Positions 36,862 through 47,100 of a DNA stretch of 64,000 bases are shown one piece after another. The notes beneath the pieces were generated by a model. That model was given only the letters and a program-made list of their open reading frames with translations. It searched no databases and was not told where the DNA came from. How positions within the stretch are numbered: the stretch's first letter is position 1; each line of letters begins with the position of its first letter. Position numbers and translations under genes: made by a program. The stretch covers positions 1 through 64,000 of the forward strand of contig CANQOK010000005.1 in NCBI GenBank assembly GCA_947625465.1, read 5' to 3'. This DNA is from an uncultured Lachnospiraceae bacterium. GTDB lineage: Bacteria; Bacillota; Clostridia; Lachnospirales; Lachnospiraceae.

Positions 36862-37475
36862 TTATCGATGACGACAGGCTGGTTGCGCTGTCATTAAAAA
36901 CAATCCTGGAAAATACCGGCGGAATTACCGTAGCGGCGATGGGCTGCAGCGGCGACGACGCGATCCGCCTTTACGCGCTTTACCGGCCTGACGTTATGTT
37001 AATGGATATCCGGATGGAAGGCATGAGCGGGCTGGAAGCCGGAGAAGAGATTTTAAAACAGGCGCCGCTGGCGAAAATTCTGTACCTCACCACATTCGCG
37101 GATGACGAATACATTATCAAAGCGCTGCATATCGGCGCGAAAGGATATATCTTAAAACAGGATTTTGAGGGAATCGCAGCTGCCTTACATGCAGTCGCAG
37201 AGGGACAGAGCGTCTTCGGCGGCAGGGTCATGGACCGGCTGCCCGACTTAATGAAACCCCGAGAGTCCTTTAACTACGCGGAGCATGGCATCAGCGAAAA
37301 AGAAAAAGAAATCCTGGAGCTTGTTGCTGCAGGATTCAGTAACCGCGAGATCGCGGGCAGATTATTTCTCGGTGAAGGTACGGTCCGGAACTATATCAGT
37401 GCGCTGCTTGACAAACTGGCGCTCCGGGACAGGACTCAGCTCGCCGTTTATTACTATACCGAGATCCGGTCCTGA
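36849..37475 (+). CDS. LuxR/NarL-type response regulator
   Basis: 208 residues. Receiver domain 1-~120 with the acidic pocket IIIDDDR, phospho-acceptor Asp53 (LMDIRMEG), Thr in YLTTFADDEY and Lys in KGYILKQDF. The C-terminal LuxR-type HTH is at ~140-205 (GFSNREIAGRLFLGEGTVRN). It is translationally coupled to the kinase. The stop lies one base from the stop of the convergent TetR-type gene, with no terminator between them. Likely target: the divergent ABC promoter and its palindromes. Confidence 0.9.
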   Translation: MQIIIIDDDRLVALSLKTILENTGGITVAAMGCSGDDAIRLYALYRPDVMLMDIRMEGMSGLEAGEEILKQAPLAKILYLTTFADDEYIIKALHIGAKGYILKQDFEGIAAALHAVAEGQSVFGGRVMDRLPDLMKPRESFNYAEHGISEKEKEILELVAAGFSNREIAGRLFLGEGTVRNYISALLDKLALRDRTQLAVYYYTEIRS

Positions 37476-37476
37476 C

Positions 37477-38034
37477 CTAGCCGGCCTCACACCGGGAAAG
37501 CATTTCTTCTATCGTTCCTTTTTTAATCTCACACATCCGCGCAAACGCACCGCGGATATCTTCCGTCATGCCGGTCCGAAACCAGGCTGAAACAATTCCA
37601 AAGCCTACGCTGGACATATACTGTTTCATCAGCTGAAAATCACTGTCGCTGATCTTTCGCCCCTTTAAGGCGGAATTGATATAGGCTTCGATCACATGGT
37701 CGCAGACCTTCCACAGATACTGTTCATAGATCTCCCGGCTGACTGAATTGTAGATATGTAAAACCGCCCGTTTTTTCGACAGTGCCAGTTCGATCACATC
37801 ATCCAGACAGTCTTCTATTTTTTCCACTGTAGGATAACGCTGAATGATTATTTCCGCGTCCTCCATCACAATATCCTCAATCAGATCCGGAATGCTCTGG
37901 AAATAGTAATAAAATGTATTCCGGTTTATCCCGCAGTCCTCTGCAATCTCCTTCACCGTAACCTGAGAAAGCGGATACTCCGTAAGCAGTTTAAGGAATG
38001 ATTCTTTGATCGCGTTTTTCGTGAACTTCGCCAT
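37477..38034 (-). CDS. TetR/AcrR-family transcriptional regulator
   Basis: 185 residues. The N-terminal TetR HTH reads VTVKEIAEDCGINRNTFYYY (~24-43), and a helical ligand/dimer domain follows. The start is the ATG at 38034. A longer frame to 38145 runs through the tRNA-Ser gene and cannot be real coding sequence. The C-terminal domain resembles the DhaS/TetR_C_33-type group. The effector and the target are unknown; it is convergent with the two-component genes and no obvious target gene is next to it. Confidence 0.85.
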   Translation of the reverse strand: MAKFTKNAIKESFLKLLTEYPLSQVTVKEIAEDCGINRNTFYYYFQSIPDLIEDIVMEDAEIIIQRYPTVEKIEDCLDDVIELALSKKRAVLHIYNSVSREIYEQYLWKVCDHVIEAYINSALKGRKISDSDFQLMKQYMSSVGFGIVSAWFRTGMTEDIRGAFARMCEIKKGTIEEMLSRCEAG

Positions 38035-38063
38035 TCTGTTTTCCACCCGGTTAATTGTAATAA

Positions 38064-38149
38064 CGGAGATGGTGGGAGTCGAACCCACGCGCCCTTGCGG
38101 ACCTATCGCATTTCGAGTGCGACCTCTTCGACCACTTGAGTACATCTCC
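38064..38149 (-). tRNA. tRNA-Ser (anticodon CGA)
   Basis: 86 bases with a full cloverleaf. The acceptor stem pairs GGAGATG with CATCTCC, the discriminator base is G, and CCA is not encoded. The anticodon arm is TCGCA-CTCGAAA-TGCGA, anticodon CGA, reading UCG serine codons. The long variable arm AGGTCCGCAAGGGCGC is typical of tRNA-Ser, and the T-arm is GTGGGTTCGACTCCCAC. Confidence 0.95.
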
Positions 38150-38205
38150 TCACAGCACGCTTTCTATCCTATCAGATTTTTCCCCGATTGTCAAAACTAT
38201 TTTCA

Positions 38206-38238
38206 AATAAAAGTAAGGTTGGGGCTTCCCAACCTTAC
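38206..38238 (-). terminator. Terminator of the SASP-pdaA operon
   Basis: Minus strand: GTAAGGTTGGG, short loop, CCCAACCTTAC (38238-38213), followed by TTTTATTTG. It is 18 bases after the pdaA-like stop codon. Confidence 0.9.
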
Positions 38239-38255
38239 TCATTTTTGATCCGGCA

Positions 38256-39230
38256 TCAATAGTATGCCTGAAATTCATATCCTTTTGCCCTTGCCTGATC
38301 GATAAAATCTCCCAGGATATTCGTGTTGGTCTTTGAAACCGCGTGCAGCAGATAAATAGCGCCGGGATGCAGTTTATCCACACATTTTTTCAGGGATTCC
38401 GCTTCATTCGGCTGATTGTTCGGATCCCAGTCCGCGTGGGCAAAGCTCCAGAACACGCTCGTATACCCCAGACTACCCATCAGGGCCAGAGACTGTTCGC
38501 TGAAGATCCCCGCCGGATAGCGGAACAGCTGCATCCGGTAACCGTCAAAGTTCTTCGCCATATAATCGTCCATCTGCTTCATTTCCGCTTTCTGTTCATC
38601 CAGAGATAAAGAAACCATTCCGGCAGACGGATGGGTCACGCTGTGGTTTCCCACGATGTGTCCCTCCGCGATCATCCGCTTTACTAAATCCGGTTCGCTC
38701 TTCAAATAATCCATCGTGCAGAAGAAAACAGCTTTTACATTCTTTTCTTTCAGTACGTCTAATATCTTGCCCGTATATCCGTTCTCATATCCTTCATCAA
38801 AAGTCAGATATACATTGTTTGAAACGTCATCCTCGTACCGGATAAAATCCGCATTGTACCGGTTGTATTTCTCCTGCATATCCAGACAATGCAGCGACAC
38901 ACCTTTTTCATTGGTGTCCCCGCCGAAATAGCTGTCCTGCCGTTCATTGGAGAGCTTCTTGATCTCGTCCTCCGAAATGACAACCGGCTTCCGGTAATTC
39001 CTGGTCTCCGTTTCCCCGCCGGCAGTCTCTTCCGCTCCAGGCTTGGATTCCTCCGGTTCCGCCGATACCGGTTTATCCGTCGTTTCCCGCTCAAGCAGCG
39101 TACTCTCTCCTGTCGTGGTCTCCGGATTCTCCTGTTCCCCGCAGGCGCCCAGCAATCCTGCCGTCATAAGCGCTGCAAGCATAACAGCCGTTCCCTTCTT
39201 ACCGATCCGTTTCTTACTAACCCATCTCAC
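38256..39230 (-). CDS. PdaA-like polysaccharide deacetylase, lipoprotein form
   Basis: 324 residues. The signal peptide ends in a lipobox (AGLLGAC, Cys30), followed by a Ser/Thr/Glu-rich linker. The NodB deacetylase domain is at ~130-320: VYLTFDEGYENGY (metal/catalytic Asp), GNHSVTHPS (His ligands), LFRYPAGIFSE and YLLHAVSKTN. TFDEGYENGYT is typical of PdaA-type muramic-delta-lactam enzymes of the spore cortex. The start codon is GTG with GAGGAGG 13 bases upstream. It lies 20 bases after the SASP gene and shares its sigma-G-type promoter; B. subtilis pdaA is sigma-G dependent. B. subtilis PdaA has a signal peptide but is not a lipoprotein. Confidence 0.85.
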   Translation of the reverse strand: MRWVSKKRIGKKGTAVMLAALMTAGLLGACGEQENPETTTGESTLLERETTDKPVSAEPEESKPGAEETAGGETETRNYRKPVVISEDEIKKLSNERQDSYFGGDTNEKGVSLHCLDMQEKYNRYNADFIRYEDDVSNNVYLTFDEGYENGYTGKILDVLKEKNVKAVFFCTMDYLKSEPDLVKRMIAEGHIVGNHSVTHPSAGMVSLSLDEQKAEMKQMDDYMAKNFDGYRMQLFRYPAGIFSEQSLALMGSLGYTSVFWSFAHADWDPNNQPNEAESLKKCVDKLHPGAIYLLHAVSKTNTNILGDFIDQARAKGYEFQAYY

Positions 39231-39250
39231 TGTCTTACGCTAACCTCCTC

Positions 39251-39451
39251 TTACTCTTCCGTTCTCTCAGGTTCCATATTCCTCTGTTCCTTCGATAAAA
39301 TCCCGCCAATTCTTCCGCTTTCCCGGGCTGATAAGGACTTCCAGCCTTTTTCCAGTACCTGATCCAACAGCCCCAGTTCTTCCGCAATCTCGTATTTCCG
39401 CTTTTCTGTTCCGGACAGTTCCTCTATTTTTACCGGTTTCTTCGCTTTCAT
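39251..39451 (-). CDS. Alpha/beta-type small acid-soluble spore protein (SASP family)
   Basis: 66 residues. KYEIAEELGLLDQVLEKGW and the second conserved block ESGRIGGILSKEQR match the two SASP signatures. SASPs coat and protect spore DNA and are digested at germination. It is of the more diverged clostridial type, with the GWKSLSARESG spacing. The start is the ATG at 39451 with GGGAGGG five bases upstream. A 6-bp hairpin (ATGGGC-TGT-GCCCAT, 39482-39468) lies just before that ribosome site. An upstream in-frame start at 39475 would include the ribosome site in the coding region. Confidence 0.85.
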   Translation of the reverse strand: MKAKKPVKIEELSGTEKRKYEIAEELGLLDQVLEKGWKSLSARESGRIGGILSKEQRNMEPERTEE

Positions 39452-39508
39452 GCACACCCTCCCTGTTATGGGCACAGCCCATTTGCCATGCAGCAGATTT
39501 GATAAAAA

Positions 39509-39537
39509 TAGTATGAACTATATCTTATATTTTATAC
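39509..39537 (-). promoter_or_regulatory. Sigma-G-type promoter of the SASP-pdaA operon
   Basis: Minus strand: GTATA (39537-39533), 17-base spacer, CATACTA (39515-39509). The known B. subtilis sigma-G pattern, from memory, is GHATR, 17-18 bases, CATWHTA; both boxes fit fully. It overlaps the 3' end of the LD-carboxypeptidase gene and leaves a leader of about 50 bases. Confidence 0.7.
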
Positions 39538-40549
39538 GCCCTTTTCCGTCTTGACAAGTGATTTTTGTCGAAATTCCGTTTAACATGGTAAACTGCGGCC
39601 CCCGATGTCCGATATCCGCGTCAAAGATAACCGGCAGGTTCAGATCGTCCAGCGCATACAGCACCGCATCTTCATACTGCGTTCCGGAAAAGGACTGATA
39701 AAACGCGGGACGGCCAAACACAAACCCTCTGGCGTAACGGAACCAGCCCATCTGTTTCAGCTTCCACAGATGCATTTCCAGCATTTCGCTGCCGGCCGAA
39801 AAAGTTTCCATATACCAGATGATCCCTTCGTCTCGATAACGTTCAATAAAATCAAGCGTACCGTCATACTGCGTTCCCGCCAGGAAAAACAGAACATCGG
39901 TACAGCCGCCGATCAGTCTCCCCTCCATCTCGATCCTGTCTTCGCCTCTTCCGTTTTTCCAGTATACCGGCAGATCCGGACGGTATCCTTCCAGACCGGT
40001 TTCATATTCCTTAAATTCATTTTCGTATGCGCGGAAGCTATTCTGCTCCGTCCGGGCTCCGCTTAAAATCTCATAGGCGTTCTGCACCGGTTCTTCCCAG
40101 TCTTTCATGCCGAAATCGCCGAAATGACAGCCGTACGCCGTGGCAATGTCGTATTTCGTCGTAATCGTATACAACAGGCCGGTATTGTCAGAATATCCCT
40201 GAATCCACTTCGGATGCTCCCGCAGCAGCTGCCAGTCCACATAGGGCAGCATTTCCACCAGATAATCTCCGCCTGCCGCGGCGATCACCGCGGCTACATT
40301 CGGATCAGCAATCAGCGCGTTAAACTGCGCTCCCCGTTCAATCCCCGAACTGCTTCTGCCTTTTTCATCCTGTGTAAAAACATTTTCCGTAAAGAGAACC
40401 GGATGATTCCGCCGCTTCAGCTGCTTTTCGGCGTTCTGAAAGCGGATCCGTTTCCTCTCTTCCGTAATTCCGCCGGAAGTAGCCGTAACGCCAATACTGT
40501 CTCCCGGTTTCAGCCATTTTGGTATGATCATAACTGATAAACTCTCCAT
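39518..40549 (-). CDS. S66-family LD-carboxypeptidase (LdcA/MccF-like)
   Basis: 343 residues. The N-terminus IIPKWLKPGDSIGVTATSGG and the nucleophile Ser in IQGYSDNTGLLYTI are typical of S66 peptidases. The Glu of the triad is probably in SAGSEMLEMHLWKL and the His in DIGHRGPQFTML. These enzymes trim L,D-bonds of tetrapeptide muropeptides in recycling (LdcA) or cleave microcin C-type nucleotide conjugates (MccF). The MccF-like length and the cytoplasmic form leave both open. An alternative start at 40531 (MIIPKW) would match the usual family start. It lies 10 bases after addA. Confidence 0.87.
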   Translation of the reverse strand: MESLSVMIIPKWLKPGDSIGVTATSGGITEERKRIRFQNAEKQLKRRNHPVLFTENVFTQDEKGRSSSGIERGAQFNALIADPNVAAVIAAAGGDYLVEMLPYVDWQLLREHPKWIQGYSDNTGLLYTITTKYDIATAYGCHFGDFGMKDWEEPVQNAYEILSGARTEQNSFRAYENEFKEYETGLEGYRPDLPVYWKNGRGEDRIEMEGRLIGGCTDVLFFLAGTQYDGTLDFIERYRDEGIIWYMETFSAGSEMLEMHLWKLKQMGWFRYARGFVFGRPAFYQSFSGTQYEDAVLYALDDLNLPVIFDADIGHRGPQFTMLNGISTKITCQDGKGRIKYKI

Positions 40550-40559
40550 TTCCGGATCT

Positions 40560-43500
40560 TCAGCAGAAAATACTTTTCTGTAACTGTACAGAATACAAAA
40601 TCCGTTCTTTTACCGGTTTCCCAGTAAGCTGCGTCAGCGCCTTTGCATAGTATTCCAGCTGAATCCCATATTGATTCCGCAGCTGTTCGGGGGATTCCAC
40701 GTAATCCGTTTTATAATCCACCAGAACCAATTCTCCCTGTTCTTCAAAATATGCGTCAATGATCCCCTGGATCAGAATGGTTTCTTCCGCAGGGTACGAG
40801 TCACGCACCGCATTGGCCGGAATCCCGATCACAAACGGCTGCTCCCGGTATAAGTTCCCCGCCAGTTCCGCCGTCTGCATACGGGCATACAACCGACTGT
40901 TCATAAAATCTGCAAAATCCTGCGGCTGCACAGACAGCTGCTCCGATACGCTCAACAGCTTCCGTTCTTTCAGTTCAAGCAGCCAGCCCGCGATCTCCTC
41001 TGCTGTCTTTGCGTGCCCAAAATCCAGCAGTTCAAAAATCCGGTGATAAGCGGTTCCTCTCTCTGCCCCGCTCAGCGGCGTTTTCTTTTGGACAAAAGCA
41101 GGTTTTTTCCCGGTTTCCGGCTTCTCATACCGGATTGTTTCCGCATCAGGATCCTGCATAGATGCCCGTTTTAGATCGCTGACACTGTATTTAACCGGAA
41201 TATGCTGATGATCTGTATACGGATAATGATATGCCGTATATTCCCGCAAATATGCATTGGTTTCCGCGTCATAGACTCGTTCTGTGTCCCAATTCGCAAA
41301 GACTGCTTTTCGAATGCCGCGTTCTTCCTGTTTTTTCAAAATCCCCCGGGCAAGATCCTCGCCTGACTCTATATGCAACTCCAGACACGAAGCCCCGGGA
41401 TCTTTCAAATAGCTGCAGCCGATCCAGTCCAAAAAGCTCTGCGCCTCTGTCAGCATCTGGAATGAGATTGTCCTGCCGCCGGGATTGGTCTGATCCTTCC
41501 ATTTGTTCAGTTTCTTTTCCACATTTTTTACGTTTGCGGTCAGGATCAGTTTTTCTCTGGCACGAGTCAGCGCCACATACAAAATCCGCAGTTCCTCTCC
41601 CAGCGCTTCCATTTTCATTTTGGTGCAGATCGCCTGCCGGATCAGGGTATCTCCCTTCTCTCTGGTTTCCGGATTCCGATAATCGATCCCGATTCCCAGG
41701 TCCGGCTCCGCTGCCAGCGCCTTGCGCATATCCGTCTGATTAAACGGTTTCGCCAGTCCGGAGACAAATACGATTGGAAATTCCAGTCCTTTACTGCCGT
41801 GAATACTCATGATCCGTACCGCGTTTCCGGTCTGCTCCGCAATTACCGCCTCAGAATCGTCCAGGGCATTCTCCCGTATTTTTTCCACATAGCGGATGAA
41901 ATGGAACAGGCCCCGGTATTGCGTTGACTCATAGGCAGCCGCGCGCTGTTTTAACTGCTCCAGATTGGCTGTCCGCTGGGTTCCGGAAGGAAGTGCCGCC
42001 ACATAATATTCGTATCCCGTATCCGCTAAAATATAAGTGATCAGATCATAGACCGGGGTAAACGGAACCATGTCCCGATAGCGGTTCAGCCGCTCCATAA
42101 ATTTTCTGGCCTTCGGCATTTCGGACCGCATCAGCGATTCCGCAAGATACGAAACGGCGTCCGTTCTATTCTCATGGGATAACCTGGCCAATTCTTCATT
42201 GCTAAACCCGCCGATGGGAGAAAGCAGAACCCCTGCCAGCGGAATATCCTGATAAGGATTGTCAATGACCGTAAGCAGATTCATAACCGTTACGACTTCC
42301 ACAGAATCGAAATACCCGCCGCCTGATTCGCAGGCCGTCGGGATCCCCTGCGCCATCAGGATTTCCATAAACGCATCCGCATAGGTTTTCGGAGAACGAA
42401 GGAGGATAACCATATCTCCATATCTGCACGGACGGGTTCGTCCGGTTTCTTTATCATAAACCTGAAATCCGGAATCGATCAGTTCGCGGATCCGCTTTGC
42501 GGCCAAGTGCGCCTCCAGCTGTTTATTATTGTAACTCTCTTCCGCTGGCGTCTCCTCCTCTGTTTCCGGGTTTCCGTCTTCTCCGGTTTCCAAAAGCAGC
42601 AGTTCCGCCTGCATGGTATCGGAAGGCGTATAATAATCCGCGCCCGGGTAAAGCGCCTGCTCCGCGTCATAGTCGATTCCTCCCACCGTACTTACCATAC
42701 AGTGATAAAACAGACTGTTTACCATATCCAGCACCTGCGTCCGGCTTCTGAAGTTCTGATCCAGAATGATCTTCTGATTCTCTGTGCCTGTTTCCGTATA
42801 GGTCAGATATTTTTCCAGGAACAGATCCGGTCTTGCCATACGGAAGCGGTATATGCTCTGTTTTACATCGCCTACCATAAACATATGGTGTCTGCCCTCT
42901 TCTTCTCCCGATACGCTCCTTAAAATGGTTTCCTGCACCAGATTGCTGTCCTGATATTCATCGATCATAACTTCGTCAAACTGACTGCTGTAAGCTCTGG
43001 CGACCTCTGTCGGTCTCCAGTTCCCGGCTTCATCCTGCTCTGTCAGGATTTCCAGCGCGTAATGCTCCAGATCGCCGAAATCCACAATCCCTGCTTCCTG
43101 TTTGGCCGCCTGAAACCGCAGAGAAAATTCCTCCGTCAGCTGCACCAGAAGGCTGACATTCTTCCGGCTGATCTCCAGATCCTTCTGCATTTCAGACTCT
43201 GCCTGAAAATAATACTTTTCCGACAGCGAATTCAGCTTCTTTTTAACCGCGTCCCGCAGTCTTTTTACCTGTTCTTTTTTCTCCGGTTTTACTTCATTAA
43301 CTTCCTTTCTCGCAAGTGCCATAAACGAGACCGAAGAAAGCAGCTTTGCCCTTTCATCAAATCCGGCGGCTTTCAGCTGCAGGATAAACGCCTGATCCGC
43401 CTCCAGCATGGGCAGATAGTGGTTGGGACCGTCCGCTTCGTTTGCGATCCCGGCTGCGCGTTCCGCCATTTCCGCGATTTCTTCCAGAAGCGCGTCCAGA

Positions 43501-44135
43501 TATCGGTTCAAATATTGAACCCACGCCGTATCCGCCTCTAATCTGTACTGACTGATACAGTTGTTAAGCCACCGGGAAGGCCACGGATAGCTCCTGGAAA
43601 AATCAAACAGATGCAGGATCATATCTTCAAGCTCTGTATCTCTCCGGTTGGGCACATAACTTTCCACAAACTGTATAAAATCCGGTTCCGCTTCCTGATA
43701 CCTGCTTTCCAGCAGATCTTTTACCACATCGCTTTTTAACAGCTCGATCTCTTCGCGGTCAGCTACCCGAAAGCCAGGATCCAGATCCACCTGATAAAAA
43801 TGTTCCCTGACAACCTGCAGGCAAAAGCTGTCGATCGTAGTGATCATGGCGTTGGCCAGATACATCTGCTGTCTGTGCAGCCGTTTATCTTCCGGATTCT
43901 CCTGCAGTTTTTGATACAGGGCATTGGAGATCCGTTCCCGCATTTCGGCTGCCGCGGCTTTCGTAAAGGTTACCACCAGCATACGATCTACGTCTGCCGG
44001 AGTGACCGGATCCGTGATCCGTGAAATGATTCGTTCCGTCAGAACCGCTGTTTTTCCGGAGCCGGCAGCGGCCGAGACAAGCAGATTTTTATTCCTTGCT
44101 TTAATCACCTTTTTCTGGTTCTCTGTCCAGTTCAT
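40560..44135 (-). CDS. addA: ATP-dependent helicase/nuclease subunit A (AddA)
   Basis: 1191 residues. UvrD-type helicase motors: Walker A SAAAGSGKTAVLTERI (~17-32), Walker B MIDEYQDSN, motif III/IV region GDVKQSIYRFRMARPDLF, motif V IHGSKGLEFPIVF, and motif VI YVALTRAREK. The C-terminal RecB-type nuclease has VLVDYKTDYV (Asp-x-Lys). With AddB it resects double-strand ends up to a Chi site and loads RecA; it also destroys linear phage DNA. The start overlaps the end of addB by 35 bases, in the usual addBA order. Confidence 0.95.
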   Translation of the reverse strand: MNWTENQKKVIKARNKNLLVSAAAGSGKTAVLTERIISRITDPVTPADVDRMLVVTFTKAAAAEMRERISNALYQKLQENPEDKRLHRQQMYLANAMITTIDSFCLQVVREHFYQVDLDPGFRVADREEIELLKSDVVKDLLESRYQEAEPDFIQFVESYVPNRRDTELEDMILHLFDFSRSYPWPSRWLNNCISQYRLEADTAWVQYLNRYLDALLEEIAEMAERAAGIANEADGPNHYLPMLEADQAFILQLKAAGFDERAKLLSSVSFMALARKEVNEVKPEKKEQVKRLRDAVKKKLNSLSEKYYFQAESEMQKDLEISRKNVSLLVQLTEEFSLRFQAAKQEAGIVDFGDLEHYALEILTEQDEAGNWRPTEVARAYSSQFDEVMIDEYQDSNLVQETILRSVSGEEEGRHHMFMVGDVKQSIYRFRMARPDLFLEKYLTYTETGTENQKIILDQNFRSRTQVLDMVNSLFYHCMVSTVGGIDYDAEQALYPGADYYTPSDTMQAELLLLETGEDGNPETEEETPAEESYNNKQLEAHLAAKRIRELIDSGFQVYDKETGRTRPCRYGDMVILLRSPKTYADAFMEILMAQGIPTACESGGGYFDSVEVVTVMNLLTVIDNPYQDIPLAGVLLSPIGGFSNEELARLSHENRTDAVSYLAESLMRSEMPKARKFMERLNRYRDMVPFTPVYDLITYILADTGYEYYVAALPSGTQRTANLEQLKQRAAAYESTQYRGLFHFIRYVEKIRENALDDSEAVIAEQTGNAVRIMSIHGSKGLEFPIVFVSGLAKPFNQTDMRKALAAEPDLGIGIDYRNPETREKGDTLIRQAICTKMKMEALGEELRILYVALTRAREKLILTANVKNVEKKLNKWKDQTNPGGRTISFQMLTEAQSFLDWIGCSYLKDPGASCLELHIESGEDLARGILKKQEERGIRKAVFANWDTERVYDAETNAYLREYTAYHYPYTDHQHIPVKYSVSDLKRASMQDPDAETIRYEKPETGKKPAFVQKKTPLSGAERGTAYHRIFELLDFGHAKTAEEIAGWLLELKERKLLSVSEQLSVQPQDFADFMNSRLYARMQTAELAGNLYREQPFVIGIPANAVRDSYPAEETILIQGIIDAYFEEQGELVLVDYKTDYVESPEQLRNQYGIQLEYYAKALTQLTGKPVKERILYSVQLQKSIFC

Positions 44136-47100
44136 TCGCCTGTCCCCCTTTCTCCATTTGTTCCCAGATCACATCCGTTTTCATATGTTTCAAAGTCCGG
44201 TAGGAAAATCCCGGAAAACGGGGATCGAAATTGCAGGCATTTTTGTATGCGCAGTAATCACAGGGCGTCTTTTTCCCTTTTTGATACGGATTTTTTTCAA
44301 TATGCCCGGAACGGATCTTTTGCTGAATCGTTTCCGCTTTTTCTGTAATATAGTTCTGTAATGCAGCAAACTGCGCTTCCGTCGCCGTTTTGCTGCGGTA
44401 GTCGATCGCGCCGTTTTTAGTATACCGAACCGGAATAACAGAAGACTCTTTCTGCTCCGACAGCTCACGGTCCAGATTTTCTATAACTTCCACCCTGCTG
44501 TTTACCAGGCCTGACATGAGAAATACTTTCAGATAATCCGGTTCCGCTTTTTTCACATAGGGATCCTGGATGTGATAATAAAAAATGGCGCCCGGCCGGA
44601 TCTCCTTTTGAAATTCTGTTTTCAGTTTTTTCGCGGCATCCTGTAAATACCATACAAGCTGCATCTGCAGTCCAAAATAGGCGTCTGCCAGACTGAACTG
44701 TTTCATGCCCGACTTGTAATCTATAATTTTTAAATAAACCGCGTCTTCCCCTTCATATAGATCGATCCGGTCAATTCTGCCGTTTCCGGAATCAAATTCA
44801 TAGTAGGCAGGCTCAAAAGCACCCTGCCGGATCTGACGGCACAGAACCCACACGGTCCGGTCTGCCATCCGGTTCAGCCGATTGATCATATAGCTGTTTC
44901 TGGCGCTGGAAGATATGACGTCGCCAGGAAAGTTTTCCACTACCCGCTTCACTTCCGTTTCTACCAGAGTATGCCGCTGCTCGTCCGTCAGAGTGCGCCA
45001 GCTGTATGTCCCGTCCTCCATTTTTCCGGATATGCCTTCCAGCACATTGTGAAACAGGGTTCCGATATCGGTGCTTTCCACCTGATAAATCTCCCGCGGC
45101 ACTAAAGCCAGTCCGTACTGCATAAAATGACAGTAAGCGCAGGCAGCATAATTTTCAAGCCGGGTAATACTCCTGATCTCCGCATCCGGATAAAGCATAT
45201 GCGCGACTGCCTGGGAAAGTCTGTCATTCTCCGCCTCATAGACGCTTCCTGACACGATCATCTCCACCTGATCTCTGAATTCCGGCTGCCGCTTCAAAAA
45301 GGAAAATACTTCCTGCCACATTTTGTCCGGCTCGGTTTCCCGGTATTGACCGATCCGGCCCGCGGCATACTTTAACAGAGCCCGGCTGCCTGTAAATTTC
45401 TGCAGCTGTCCGCTGCTTCCGCTTTCCTCTCCGGAAGGCAGCGTCTGACCGAATACCTGTCTGACCTGTTCCGTCAGGGCAGCCGGCCGTAAGACTTTCC
45501 CATCGCCGTCCGTTCTGCTGTACGTCAGATACAGCGCATGAGAGGCTTTTGTCAGGGCCAGATAAAGATAAAACCGATCAATGGCCGACTGTTCGCGGAC
45601 CGTAGGCGCCAGTTCAAAAGATTGCTGCCGCAAAAATGTTCTGTCCATATTAGATAATATCCCGCCCGGCACAGAAGCCGGCGGAACAATCCCATCATTG
45701 ACGCCCAGGAAAAACAATACTTTAACATCGGTCAGCCTTGTCCGTATCGTATCCCCTGCCGTCACTTCATCCAATCCGGGAGGAATGACCGCCACTTTGA
45801 TTTCATGAAATCCCGATTCCAGGATCTCCCGCAGTTCCGAAATACTGATCTGCATATCGCCGAATAACCGGACAACCTTTTCAAACAGCTCCATGACCGT
45901 TTTCCAGATCTGCAGATATTCCCTGCTCTGGTCCATCTTTCCCTCTGCCTGAAATTTCTCTGCATAATCTTCCAGCTGTTTTTCCGCTTCGATCTGCTCC
46001 AGCAGCTGATACAGCGCCGTCATTCTGTCCCGTACCGTCGCGTTCTTCTTTTTCATCGCGGCATAAAAATCATGCAGCTGCTGCCCCACGCAGTTCCGAA
46101 CGGCATTGACGGTTTCCCGCTTTTCGCCGCGGATCGTTTTCGTATCGCTGTCCCAGACTGTCTGAGTATCGGGATCCGCTGCCGCGCTGTACTGCGCATG
46201 GCCGCGGACATTTTTTGCCAGCACAAAATTTTCAAGCAGATCAATCCCGTTTCTTTCGATTTTGCTCATTCCCGTCCGCAGATAGCGAAATACCGATTCA
46301 TAACTGTAATTCTGCTCAACGATCATAAACGCGCTCTGGATCAGTTCCACACAGGGATTTCCCATAATATCGCGTTTATAATCAATAAAAACCGGAATAT
46401 CCTGCTCCGAAAACACATCCCGGATCAGACGGTAGTAATGCTCCATATCCGCCGTAATGATTGCGATATCCCGGTAGCGGAATCCCTGTTTTCGTACAAG
46501 CTGGTGGATCCGGGCAGCCGCAAATTCCACCTCTTCGGCCGAAGAATCCAGTCCGTCCAGATAAACTGCCTGTTCACCCGTAAATACAGCCGGCGCTTCA
46601 TCCGAAAACAAATACCGCTCCAGATGTTCTAGCGCCGGGCTCTCCAGAAACCGATACGCAGGCTTCGGCATCCAGACACAGGGCATTATCGGAATCTGAT
46701 TTCTGACGGCCAGATCCGTCATTTTTGTGATCATACTCCGGCTGAGTCCGTACAACTCCCCTTCTTCCGGCGCTTTCGCGTATGCCTGTTCCGAAAAAAC
46801 GGCAGTCAGAACCAGTTCCCGGCAGCATACCAGAAGCTGTTCCAAAAACTGATACTGAACCGGCGTAAATCCGGTAAATCCGTCAATCAGCACATAACAG
46901 CCGTTTACCAGCTTCGACTTGGATATCTGGCGGCTCAGTACCTCCAATAGCGCTTCACTGGTAATATATTTCTCGGCAATCATCTCCCGAAAACCGTTAT
47001 AAATCACATGGATGTCCCGGAGTTTGGCAGACAGCAGCGGTTTTTCCGTCGCGCTTTCCTCCATCCGGATCAGCTCCGCTTCTCCGATCCGATACTGTCC

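Noticed and set aside
38035..38145. N-terminal extension of the TetR-family gene
   Set aside because: These 111 bases are mostly tRNA-Ser sequence; the conserved HTH begins after the ATG at 38034.
39452..39500. Second sigma-G-like promoter (GCATG, then CATAACA) in the SASP leader
   Set aside because: Transcription would start inside the ribosome site; the upstream GTATA-N17-CATACTA match is better in both boxes and position.
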